A stretch of DNA of 64,000 bases, taken from assembly GCA_014529385.2 (NCBI GenBank), contig CM043963.1:101551912-101615911 (forward strand), in the 5' to 3' direction. Source of the stretch: Adiantum capillus-veneris. Taxonomy: Eukaryota; Streptophyta; Polypodiopsida; Polypodiales; Pteridaceae. The notes below the pieces were generated by a model. It made no database searches. It was not told the DNA's origin and saw only the letters and a list, made by a program, of their open reading frames with translations. Made by a program: the position numbers and the translations under genes. Shown here in pieces: positions 12,082 through 21,994 of the stretch. The stretch's first letter is position 1; each line of letters opens with the position of its first letter.

Positions 12082-12936
12082 ATGGCATCCTCCTCCACCC
12101 CTCCCGAAGCCACGGCGTTACAACGCTTCCAAGCGTTTTTCCAAGCCATTGACCCCTCCTCCGATCCACTGGATCAAAGCCTCCTACCCCTTGGAGAGAG
12201 TGTGGTAGATGTAGTGGAGTTGGCAATGGTGGCGGTGACAGATGCACCGCACTCATCTGTGTCAGAGGATGAGTTTTTAGCTACATGCACTTTGCGTGAA
12301 GCCCAACGCACTCCTATGCCTGTTCATATGGATGAACTTGAGAGTGTCGCTATGGCTCCCAATTCATCCATTTCTCTTGACAACAAAGGCATAAACGATG
12401 AGGACGACGAAAAACAAGAGGTATCAATTTTTTTTTTTTTTGTGATTACGTTAATTTTCATTGTTGCATTCTGAAATCTTATTTACCTATTGATTTCTTT
12501 GTAGAATGTTGTGGAGCTGGATGAGCATGCAAGTCGGGGAGGAGATGGTAAGCGCCAAGCTTTTGGATGGCAGTCATCCCTTGCACATTACCTTGACAAC
12601 CTCCCCCAGGACGGCTTTGTGATAATCCACAAGGAGTACACTCCTTGTGGTCAATTTTGGGTGTCAATGATGAAAGAAATGAGCCGCATCCTATGCCTGT
12701 CAACCATATCTCAAGCCTCCCAAGTCATTTATCTTGTAAATAAATCTCTGGCCAGTGCTGCATTTGCGACACACATTCGTGGTCGTGTACTTTGTAACGT
12801 GGCCTTAAGCCAAGTTGTAGGTCTAAGCAATGTGGAAAAAATTGCTTGGGATGTGCTGCACAAACAGCTTCCCTGCGCCCAAGAGCGACAAGAAAACATT
12901 GCTCGCCTTATCTTAGATGGCTCAAGCACTCAATAG
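12082..12936 (+). CDS. Gene B: unknown 256-aa protein, two exons
   Basis: Exon 1 is 12082-12420 (113 codons). Intron 1 is 12421-12504 (84 bp, GT...TTTGTAG). Exon 2 is 12505-12936 (143 codons plus stop). The junction keeps the frame exactly. The ATG (context ATCATGG) was preferred to an upstream in-frame ATG at 12037 because of the TATA box and leader. The N-terminus is Ser/Pro/Ala-rich (MASSSTPPEA), the middle is acidic (NDEDDEKQE), and the C-terminal 140 residues look globular (GQFWVSMMKEMSRIL, IYLVNKSLASAAFATHIRGR). No signal peptide or known domain is visible. A decayed relative lies at 18.7-19.28 kb. The gene is convergent with the H3-like/gene Y pair. Of all the cassette genes this copy alone has no visible damage. 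Confidence 0.6.
12421..12504 (+). other. Gene B intron
   Basis: 84 bp. The donor is GAG|GTATCA and the acceptor TTTCTTTGTAG|AAT, with a T-rich interior. Removing it joins two open frames without a shift. Confidence 0.65.
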
Positions 12937-13153
12937 CTGCATATATCTTGTAATTAACTCTTTCAAATTTGTAATGGGATATATCACATCTTTGTACTTT
13001 GCTATTTCAAATTTGGAATGGGACTTGATTTTAACTGTGAAATTCTGTATTGAGTTTATGGTACGATAGACAGTAGGTGATTGGCTCTATATTGTGGTAT
13101 GATTGTGCGATTCTCTGAACCAAGATCAAGATTTTTTTTTCATATAAATAACA

Positions 13154-13368
13154 CCAAAAAGGAATAATATCAGTGCAGCTTTAAAAACCTAGCCAAGAAA
13201 AGGTGAAAAAAAGCTGTCTGGGGGCCTACCCGCAGAGACGCGCGGGAGGTCAAAAGTAACAATTACTTTTTCCCTCCCGCACGTCTCTGCGGGTCGGCCC
13301 CCAGACAGCTTTTTTTCACCTTTTCTTGGCTATGTTTGTAAAGGTGCACTGATATTATGCCTTTTTGG
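13154..13368. repeat. 215-bp foldback (hairpin) element
   Basis: The two arms are near-perfect reverse complements: the left starts CCAAAAAGG and the right ends CCTTTTTGG. The inner arms share AGCTGTCTGGGGGCC and the loop is only a few bases, near 13258-13262. It lies between the convergent ends of gene B and the H3-like gene. A foldback MITE is the likeliest reading. A small-RNA precursor is possible. Confidence 0.8.
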
Positions 13369-13420
13369 TTTTTCAATTAACCACAATCGGTTGACAGCTC
13401 TTGTAATCAACTTCTATCGA

Positions 13421-13422
<2 letters not shown>

Positions 13423-13485
<63 letters not shown>
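13423..13485. repeat. (TC)n microsatellite
   Basis: About 31 TC units, between the hairpin and the H3-like gene. Confidence 0.95.
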
Positions 13486-13700
13486 CTAGTTCTAGTTAAA
13501 ATCATTTTTCATTTAAAAGCCATTTCAACCACAAGAACTCACTTTTGAAAGAAAGAACCGACATCTAGAATAAATCTCACAGCATCATATCACTTATAAA
13601 CACAAATGTTCAGTACGATGGAAAAGAAATCACTAAAGCCACAACTCGTTATATTTGAAAAAGATATCTTTACATTGCCAAAATTGCATAAAAGTCAAAT

Positions 13701-14609
13701 TCAGTCTCTCTCTCCTCTGATTCGACGTGCAAGAGCTATATCCTTGGGCATTATTGTCACCCGTTTTGCATGAATAGCACACAAGTTTGTGTCTTCAAAA
13801 AGAGAAACTAGTTGATATTCTGCCGCTTCCTGTAGAGCTTCTACGGCGATACCTTGAACTCGAAACGCCATTCGATAACTTTGCATGATCTCTTTCACCA
13901 AACGTACGAATGGTGCCTTGAGGATGAGAAGGTCTGAAGTCTTTTGATAGTGACGAATCTCTTGCAAGGCCTTTGGAATCCGTTGCTTCACAGCAGTAGC
14001 CCGTTGTTGAGGGATGGTAGGATCTGGGACATGGGCCTTGCGAGAATGAACCTTGAAATTTTTTTTTTTCTACGAGAGGGCTTGAGATGAGGAGCTTGCG
14101 CATCTTCAATCCCACCATGTGCTACTCTTGGCTCTTCAACTCCACCCTACGCTCCAACTGGCTCGTCTTCTACATCCTCAAAATCCTCTTCATTTAGTAA
14201 CCCATGATCATGTCTAGGCTGATCTGACGGCAGAGCTCCAAAGGCACGTGGCAGTCTTCCCAGCCGAGACTCGATGATTGCTTGGGATCTCCTGTCCACT
14301 CCATGGTGGGCTTGGTGCTTCGCTGTCCGTCTCAGTTTCAGTGTCTGAAGTCACTACCCATTTTTTCTTGCATGAAGGTTGTCCATCTTGTTGCTCTTCA
14401 CCTGACCATTCCCTCTCCATCTCTTCTAGGAGTTCTTGTTCGTGTATCCAAGGTTGTTTTCTGAGCACCTTGGACGAATGAGTGAGGGTGAGAAAAAAAA
14501 GGTTGATCTTTTCTTGCTGTTTGCTTTGTGCCTGCCATTGAGACTCCCTCTTCTCTAAAAGCCCCCTATTTTTTTTTTTTAAAGGTCTCTTCACACTTGA
14601 CCAGACCAC
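13701..14609 (-). pseudogene. Histone H3-like gene, copy 1, with long non-canonical tail
   Basis: The last 90 codons are a clear H3 histone fold: [18 protein letters not shown] (alpha-N), [55 protein letters not shown], stop at 13701. Loop 1 has the normal H3 length, so this is not an obvious CENP-A. The region is diverged from canonical H3. Upstream there is no ARTKQTARKS tail. Instead there is a long N-terminal region that is acidic (DTETETDSEAPSPPW, NEEDFEDVEDEPVGA), then basic (LKPSRRKKK), then [17 protein letters not shown]. That region needs at least two frame changes, one at an A11 run near 14060, and carries a stop, so this copy looks dead. It lies downstream of gene Y on the same strand. 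It could be a separate gene or the former 3' end of Y. Confidence 0.8.
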
Positions 14610-15651
14610 TTAAAAAAACTCTTAATATCATCAAAATATAAAAAACAAAAAATGGATAAATAGAGAAGTATTATATGCAACTCAACAAAGACATCTACAA
14701 ACATAAACATTACATTGCATAGCACAATTTGTTTTACATGTTGGGTAACCAACATTTGCCCACTCTATGGCGATTTTCACGCCACCTAGCATGATTAAGG
14801 GGTCCGGTGGAGTTTCTCCATTTCTCTTTAGCATTAAGTCGAGATTGTCTCCTAACCTCCTTGGCAAGACTTGACTTTCACGCTCGCTCTATGGCATGAC
14901 ATCTCCCCAAAGAACAACGAAAGAACCAATCAAACATCTCCTTCATGTAGTTGGATCTCGTAGTTCCACCACCGTGACGTGTATTTTTACAGTAAACACC
15001 TTTGGCTCGATAATGTGATTTCTCCATTCCTTGAATGCTCCACATGTCTAATGAACCATATTTTGACATAAAGAATTCTCCATGCGCATCAAAAATATGT
15101 TGCATCAAGAAAAAATGCTTAGATCAAATGAATGTTTATGTATAGCATCAAAATTTGAACTGAACAAAGTAACTTACCATGTAGTGTGTGATATTGCTCT
15201 CTCCCCACGCTTGCACAAATGCTTTAGTGAAATTAGAAATGTGATCTTTGAACAAATTTTGTTGCTCGCTCGTGGTTTGGGGTTTCCACATGATTTGAAG
15301 CACTAACTCGAAGTGGTGCCACACTTGCCTACGCAGATTTACAAGCACGGGATTTGAATCTTGATTGGTCGTACACTTGCAAAGCGCTTTTCATAGCTCC
15401 CATGGAGCATCCTCCTCACCCCTCTCCTTTCGCATCTCTGGTTTCTTGGAAAACCTACATGCTTTTACACCATTCATAGATACTTTTTGTGGCACTTCAT
15501 GCATATTTTCCACCTCACGGATGATAGAAACATTGCCACCATGAAATCCAATCGAATTTAGAATTGCTTCGACTATTCCAATGGCTTCCATGGATCTGGA
15601 AAGTGGTTTCATTGTGAAGGCGTACTCTATGTGAAGCTTTAACAAGCGATC

Positions 15652-15893
15652 AAATATACGCATGAAGGCATGCAAAGTGCAAAAGTATCAATTTGTAAGT
15701 GGAAAATTGATAATGGGATGCCATGTTCTATCTTTGGCCGATCGATTGGGGACCTCCATGATAGGACACTTCAAATATACGCATGAAGGCATGCAAAGTG
15801 CAAAAGTGTACATTTGTAAGTGGAAAATTGATAATGGGATGCCATGTTCTATCTTTTGTCGACCGATTGAGGACCTCCATGATAGGACACTTC
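15652..15893. repeat. 121-bp tandem duplication inside gene Y
   Basis: 15652-15772 and 15773-15893 are nearly the same (each starts AAATATACGCATGAAGGC). The duplication repeats the segment coding for HPIINFPLTNVHFCTLHAF, so it is a late change in this copy. Confidence 0.85.
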
Positions 15894-16428
15894 AACACCG
15901 AGCACACCCATTCCCTTGCATCATCATCCATTGACCCTGTTGCCTGACTTCCTTTGACACTTTTCTTTGAAGACGTGGAGCCACGAGTACTCTCCTTGTA
16001 TCCTCGTACATAATATGGACAAGGAAGAAGTGATGAAGCACCTTGTTTACACCCAAGTATACATTTGATTGTTTTTATATCACCTCCTAAGTGCCACTCA
16101 ACATCAAATGTACCTACTCCATCTACTTCTAGCTTTTCTCCCTCTAGTTGTGCCTTTATAATAACCTCTGTGATCCACGAGATCATAGAGAAGACCCATG
16201 CCAACACCTCATGAGTCTCTTTCGGAACTTCAAAAGCTCCTAACCACCATATTTCCTTTTCCAATTGTACACTAAATAATGGTTTATGAGAATGATCACC
16301 GATAGCATCGACTTTTGCAAAAAACATTGCCTCATTCATGAGTGTCACACTCATATGTTCCAATCTCCGTCCTTTGACAATTTGACATTCATCTAGCTTA
16401 AGAATAAATATAAGCTTCTCTCCAAGTA

Positions 16429-16507
16429 CTGAAACAACACAGGAATTGAATTGTTATACTAAATGATATTCAATACATATAAAAAATGACATTACAATTT
16501 GTATTAC
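16429..16507 (-). other. Gene Y copy 1 intron 2
   Basis: 79 bp on the minus strand: donor CACAAG|GTAATA, acceptor TTGTTTCAG|TACTTGG. The second copy has an intron at the equivalent place (20857-20933). Confidence 0.65.
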
Positions 16508-17048
16508 CTTGTGGAGACAAAGCATAAAATTTAACCATAGCTCATTGTAGTCAAATCAAGTCAACAAAAATATTGTTGAATTGATGATAACCAAAAGACT
16601 TTGCCCCATTAGGAATAGTATTGCCCCCCTTTATCTTACCACGTGACTTGGCACTTGTGGAAGAGTACATCATGGATCCTTCAATGTGGTTGTATTCGCC
16701 AAGGGATTCCCAAACGAGATCATTGTTTGCTTTTTTTGCAAGTCGGACCCAGGAATAGGGAACAAATTCTCGGTGATGCCTTGCTCTTGTAATGCATATT
16801 TCATCAATTCATGAAGTGCATGGTATGCATTTGTGTTGATCCCAACCTCATCACAAGCTCTCTGGACATCGTCCTCAGACACAAGGTTAGAGATATTTTT
16901 TAGGATCTCCTTTGTGATGGCATCTTTTATGTGTTTGGCCTTTTCGCAACCTGTGATGTAAAGTATATCTTCCTTTGAGATGCATCCTAGGAGAAGATTG
17001 CAACGGTCCTCTTGTCTAAAACTTCCACACACATCTTCTATATATGTC

Positions 17049-17126
17049 CTATTTCAAAAGGTGAACCGAGGTAAAAATTGATGGAAATTATTATAGGTGA
17101 TGAACACTGTGAATTAAAAACAATAC
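17049..17126 (-). other. Gene Y copy 1 intron 1
   Basis: 78 bp on the minus strand: donor ACCAG|GTATTG, acceptor TTTTGAAATAG|GACATA. It separates the coiled-coil exon from the next open frame. Confidence 0.6.
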
Positions 17127-17697
17127 CTGGTTGCCGTGATCCGCTCCTTATGTGCCCCTCCATTAGAGGCTAAGTTTTCAATGGAAGAGAACTCCCTCTT
17201 ACGCTCACGCATGCCAAATGGAGTGGCTTTTAGGTGCATCATTGCAATCTGTAGCTTAGTTACCTCTGTTTCTGTAGCTTTGATCTCCTCTTTAAGATCT
17301 TTGAGTTGTTTCTTTGTGGATTGTAGTTGTTTTTGGAGATTTATGGAATGAATGTGTAACACTTGACATTGTTGTCGGAACCATGCCGCCGCACTTGCAT
17401 GATTGGAGTCCAATCTCTTACAATACCCAAGAAGACCACGTTCTCCTTCTCCCACATATTTGATTAAGCTTGGGAGTGTACGGAATGTCGGATGACAGCC
17501 CACGAGAGGATCTTTTGGATACAACCCTCCATCAAGCCACAAGTCAACATTGGTTTCTCCTCGAAACCGTCGTACGGATGCCGGTTGAGATGCTTTCTCG
17601 TCATTTTTTTTTGTGGGAGCAAATTCGATCGGTAGACGCAGATTGAGAGTAGTTGACCTAGTACAGGTGATTCATTGGTTATGTCGCGAAGAGACAT

Positions 17698-18414
17698 GGT
17701 GGAAAGTTATGATGGGGGAAAAAATAGATAAGATATACTTTTTGGGATAAAGAGACAATTTTTGGGATAAAAAGACTTAAAATAATATTTTTTTCATATA
17801 TAGACATATATAGGTTCAATTTTTGAGCTCAAAGGAGGAAATTTTTAAAATTTCAATTTTTAGCCTTTATTAGATGGACGTTTTGATGATGTGGCATTAT
17901 CTATTTATTCTTGGAATTAATGTAGAGAGGGACCCAAGGAATTTTAGATTTGGAGCTTATAAAAGCTAGATTCTTCTTAAAAAATAATGTTTTATATATA
18001 TACATATATATAGGGACCTTTTTAAAGCTTAAAAGATCCATTTTGAAGATTTTATAAAAAAATCATTTTTTGGGGTGAATTGATGCACGAGCTGAAAAGT
18101 GGATTTTGTCATAACTACTTACTCTCTTTGTTTGGTGATAGGTAGAGAGAGAATGGTTCTTCTCTCTTTTTACTCCTCTCTCTCTCTTTTAACCCCCCTC
18201 TCTTCCCTACTTTACCCCCCCTCTTCCTCCTACTTTACCACCCTCATTCCCTACTTTCCCCCCCTCTCCTATCTAGAGAGAAGTTAGAGAGAGAGCTACA
18301 AAAGTAGCCCTATTTATTGTCTTTGTTCCCTCCATCCCCTAAAAAATTAGCTTTAATCCCTTAAAACTAGGAATCTTTACATGGCCCCACCGGGGTCCAA
18401 TTTTTTTGTAATGT
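17698..18414. other. Spacer between cassette copies, upstream of gene Y copy 1
   Basis: AT-rich with pyrimidine runs (CTCTCTCTTTTAACCCCCC). No gene seen. The part from about 18140 to 18410 resembles 29150-29350 (shared phrase TTTAATCCCTTAAAA), so it is the matching upstream flank of the two gene Y copies. Confidence 0.6.
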
Positions 18415-19284
18415 CATATTGCAATGCCAAATGATGTCTCTAAAGCTGTGCAAGAAGTTAGTGATTGCACAAGATAGGGGATTCAGATAAGGTACTTAAA
18501 GTTCACACAAGTTTAGATATACGCTTCCACTACGAGCAATGGATGTGTAAGATTGAGAAATGGATACCTCTACAAATCCTTGAAGGTAATCTTGTGACAT
18601 TTGACATTCATATTACAATGCCAAATGATGTCTCTGAGACTATGCAAGTTAGTGATCACAATTGTTGACACATTTTCCTTGGTCACTTCAAATATTGTAG
18701 TTGTAGAGCAGCCAAACGTCATGGAGGAGGAGTTCTTGGCAACCCAAGCCAAGATTGTAGCAAATCAACAACCTCTTCCTATTGAGTCACTTGACTCTGA
18801 TTCCCCAAACATTCTTGATGAGAGGAGATTCTCCCTCAACCTTTACCTCACACCAACTATGGACGATGATGACAGACAGCATGGACATGGAGGTGTGGGC
18901 AGCTCTCAAGGGCGGAGAGAGAAATGTTTTTGGCCCAGAAGAAGCACTTGCAAACTACATCCGCAAACTACCTATGTGCGACATTTGCATTATCACAAGG
19001 ACTTCTCCCTTGATGGACATTTTTCTTTGTGGCTCTACAAGCTCTTGTGATTGTCTACTATACCTCAAACTGTGCAAGTAGCTTTTATTGTAAACAAATC
19101 CCTTTCAATGGCCAATTTTGGCATAGGTTTTTGTGGCAAGGTCTTAGTCCGTGTAGCTATCAATCAAGTCTTAGGAGTGGAAGACCCACAAGCCATAACT
19201 GCCTCAATCCTAACTTCCATCCTACATATTGCTGAAGCAAGACACAAGGAAGTTGCACAGTGCCTCCTAATAGAAAACCTGTAA
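18415..19284 (+). pseudogene. Genes A and B, copy 2, decayed and run together
   Basis: 18500-18670 resembles gene A (EQWMCKIEKWIPLQ, VSETMQV). It is followed closely by relatives of gene B: MEEEFLATQAKIVANQQPLP matches the DEFLATCTLREAQRTPMP part of exon 1, then GGERNVFGPEEALANYIRKL matches the start of exon 2, then VAFIVNKSLSMANFGIGF matches IYLVNKSLASAAF. Several frameshifts are needed, and the end of A plus the intron of B are gone. A piece of gene A (TGCCAAATGATGTCTCT) is also repeated at about 18424 and 18617. Dead copy. Confidence 0.65.
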
Positions 19285-19658
19285 TGAGCCCCTTTTGTAA
19301 TTTCATATATCACTATAATACCAGTTCCTGGTGTACTTTCCTACAATTTGGTGTAGATACATGGATTTTACTGAAATTTAATTTTCTAGTTCTGAATGGG
19401 AAAGTTTATTGTGAGTTTTATTAGCTGCATTGAATCTTTATTTGGTATAGAGACATGGTGTTTATTGGATCAATTTAAAAACTATGATTGTGCAAGTGCT
19501 TTGTGGGTTAGTCTATATCTACTGTGATGATGTCGGGGATCCCAACTTGCCAAACGGAGAGGTAAGTGTACAGGCAAATAATTGTCATAGGATGTGTCAT
19601 TAGCTTTCAAATGGTATTCTTAATGCTAATGTTGTGTTGGATTTGTCCCAGAAACTTC
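19285..19658. other. Non-coding spacer
   Basis: AT-rich 3' flank of the copy 2 A/B pseudogene. Nothing recognised. Confidence 0.5.
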
Positions 19659-19747
19659 AAAAAACCCTATCCACAAGGCACCAATTTTGGGCAAAACAAG
19701 TGCACTTGTTTTGCCCAAAATTGATATCTTGTGCATAGGGGTTTTTA
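19659..19747. repeat. 89-bp foldback element
   Basis: Arms AAAAACCCTATCCACAAGGC and its near complement GCATAGGGGTTTTT fold about a centre AAGTGCACTT at 19698-19707. TTTTGGGCAAAACAAGTG is mirrored by CACTTGTTTTGCCCAAAA. Confidence 0.8.
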
Positions 19748-19906
19748 ACATTATTTGGGCCAAAACAAGCATATCTAGTGCCTTCTAGATGTCAATCAAA
19801 TGCATTTTGATTGTCTCTCAATCTTCCTTAGGTACAGAAGGTTGGGAAGGCACTGGTAGCAAAAAATTGTCAATAATTACTTTAATTTGTTGGATCTTAT
19901 TTTTTA

Positions 19907-20055
19907 GTTGAAATGCACACAGCATATCTGTTTTACCCCTAGAGGTGGAGAAGGCCCTTGTCCACAAGGCACCTAGTTGGCCCAAAATTGCTGCCTTGTG
20001 GACAGGAGCTTCTCCACCTCTAGGGCCAAAACAGATATGATGTGTGCATTTCAAC
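19907..20055. repeat. 149-bp foldback element
   Basis: The left arm starts GTTGAAATGCACACA and the right arm ends TGTGTGCATTTCAAC, both including CCCTAGAGGTGGAGAA or its complement. It shares the inner phrase CCACAAGGCACC with the foldback at 19659-19747, so the two are related. Confidence 0.82.
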
Positions 20056-20343
20056 AAATGACACTTGAAGCCTGTTGTGAACGTTTTGTAGCACTAGCCA
20101 ACAAAATACTCATCCACAACTCCCCCCTCCCCGTCTCCCCCTTCGTGTTCAATGGTATGGTGTGAAAGAACCACCCAACAATGTAGAGAAGACTTATAAA
20201 AAATAATCGAACACAAATTAAATACAGAGAACTTAAATGACATAAGAAGAGACACATTCCAAAATGAGTAAGAATCATTTCATTTCCAAATTTGAAGTCA
20301 TTACATATCCATTGCAAAAAGGTGTCGTTGTACATATTACTAG

Positions 20344-20770
20344 CTACAAGCTTGCTTGTATCCGACGGGCTAGTGCCAAATCTTTTTGCATTATAGTTAC
20401 ATTCTTGACATGAATGGCACACAAGTTGGTATCCTCAAATAAACCCACCAAGTATGCCTCTGTGGCTTCTTGAGTCTGTCGAGGCCAATGGGCTGCATGC
20501 GTAACTCAGTGTTGTAGCTTTGCACAATCTCCCCGCATGTCCACACAAAAGGAGCCCTTCAGATGAGAAGTTCCACACACTTTTAATAATGTCGAATATC
20601 AAAAAAGGCTCTGCTAAAATGGTGCACTTTGCAAGGTTTCCTATGTAGTGCTGCTTGCCCATCTTGCTGTAAAACTTTGTTTTGTGGCAACGTTTGGGGG
20701 GTGGGACTACATCCTCTAGGACAAAATTGTCGTCGCTAAAGTCGTATTCTTGAGGTCTTAACAATAAAAA
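20344..20770 (-). pseudogene. Histone H3-like gene, copy 2
   Basis: The C-terminal frame reads [38 protein letters not shown], then a stop at 20344. Upstream, with stops and a frame change, lie IRHY, KCVELLI, RAPFVWTCGEIVQSY and TELRMQP, the same histone-fold parts in the same order. Before these is an acidic-to-basic tail (EYDFSDDNFVLEDV, PPPKRCHKTKF), again not a canonical H3 tail. This tail directly follows a gene Y exon start, so the Y middle seems deleted here. Dead copy, but independent evidence that the H3 domain belongs to the cassette. Confidence 0.75.
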
Positions 20771-21289
20771 TATGAGACCCATCCTCTTTAGCCTTCGTTG
20801 CTTCACAATTTGGAACTCGTCAATCTTGAAAACAAACACCAACTTAGTTCCGAACACTGCAAGAGAAGAAAGGCAATAAGTGAAGGTCATACAATGATAA
20901 TGAAAGAGAAACATCACATGATTCTTTTCTCACCATTAGAAGGTATTGCATAAAAGAAAACCATTGCTTGTTGAAGCCTCTTTAAATTGACCAAAAAAAT
21001 ATTTGACATAGAGTAAGGAAACCCCTTGTCAATATTATCAGCATGATTCCTTGCATTGGTAGCTTTCTTAGCACTTTGTGGAGATTGTACAAAGATAGGT
21101 GAAGGCATTGTCTCCTTGATGTGCAAATAGTGACCTAGACGTGAGAAAAGATCTTCATTGGAGACCCCTCTAGAAAATTTCACCTTGCATGGCACTGGAA
21201 ATACATTCTCAATAACTCCTCGTTCCCTCAATGTGTCCTTGAGGAGGCTATGTAGTGCGGTGTAGCCCTTTGTACTAATTCTAACTTCA
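20771..21289 (-). pseudogene. Gene Y, copy 2, middle part
   Basis: Matches copy 1: GVIENVFPVPCKV parallels GITENLFPIPGSD, and NLKRLQQAMVFFYAIP parallels the exon 2 end. Intron 20857-20933 (donor AATG|GTGAGA, acceptor TCTTGCAG) sits at the same place as copy 1 intron 2. The next exon begins VFGTKLVFVFKIDEFQIVK. The 5' part continues beyond the CACTA insertion at 27875. Confidence 0.65.
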
Positions 21290-21994
21290 CACTACAAGAG
21301 ATCACTTGAATTCCGGTGCTACATTACCCGCGTCACTGGAGGACGTCTGTATATGTGTGTGTATTTATGGAGGGAGCTAAGGTTTTTAAAGAAATTTGAT
21401 TTTCAAATTTCCGACGCCTCTTCCTGCACGTATTCCAGCGGCATCGCGAATGCGCATACCGATACCCCTTCCGATGACTGAACCGACAACTGTACCGATG
21501 GCTATACCGACGGTACCTGCAAAAACCAAAACCACGGGCTTTCTCTACGCATTTCTCTTAGTTCTTGCCCCACATCTCAAGCTCTACTCTTCACCATCTC
21601 TCACAGATCTGCTGCGATATACGCCATCGGAGGTGCTAATCTTGCTTGTGGGTTAGCGCATAACACTAAGGTAAGATTGTTTTTATGTTTATTTGTAGAT
21701 TTAGGGTTTAAGGTTTAACTTTGTGTTTGTGTGTGCGTTTTTGCAGGTTCCAAGACTTTTACAACAACTTTGATTTCTCAAATAGGATGAATGTGAGTGC
21801 TCAAACCTTTAAATGCATACTAAGTTTATTTAAATTACTTTGTATATTAAGAAAAGAAAATATCATGCTTTAAAAGAAATTAGGATTTGTTATATGAAAT
21901 TTCTTTAAATTATGGAAAAAATTTGTTTAAGTTTATGAAAAAATTTTGTTTTGAAAAAAAAAAATTTGAATTATGTCGTTTTTCAAATCATGTA

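Larger units (their letters stand above)
14878..17697 (-). pseudogene. Gene Y, copy 1: large spliced transposase-like gene
   Basis: Starts at 17697 (MSLRDITNESPVLG), with one frameshift soon after. Exon 1 includes NVDLWLDGGLYPKDP and a coiled coil (LQKQLQSTKKQLKDLKEEIK). Intron 17049-17126 (78 bp) follows. Exon 2 (17048-16508) includes DDVQRACDEVGIN. Intron 16429-16507 (79 bp) follows. Exon 3 starts LGEKLIFILKLDECQIVKG and has IWWLGAFEVPKETHEVL, VEWHLGGDIKTIKCILG, HFCTLHAFMRIFDRLLKLH and SIGFHGGNVSI. Later pieces carry WGESNITHYM (donor at 15177) and YGSLDMWSIQGMEKSHY. The spaced acidic residues and the GGD-K / HFCTLH / QGMEKSH pattern recall transposase-like proteins seen across plants and invertebrates, but I cannot name the family. 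Broken by several stops, frameshifts and an internal duplication. Confidence 0.6.

Noticed and set aside
13701-13991. H3-like domain as a centromeric CENP-A
   Set aside because: Loop 1 has the length of ordinary H3 and the C-terminus is RIRGERD-like as in canonical H3. Divergence alone does not make it CENP-A.
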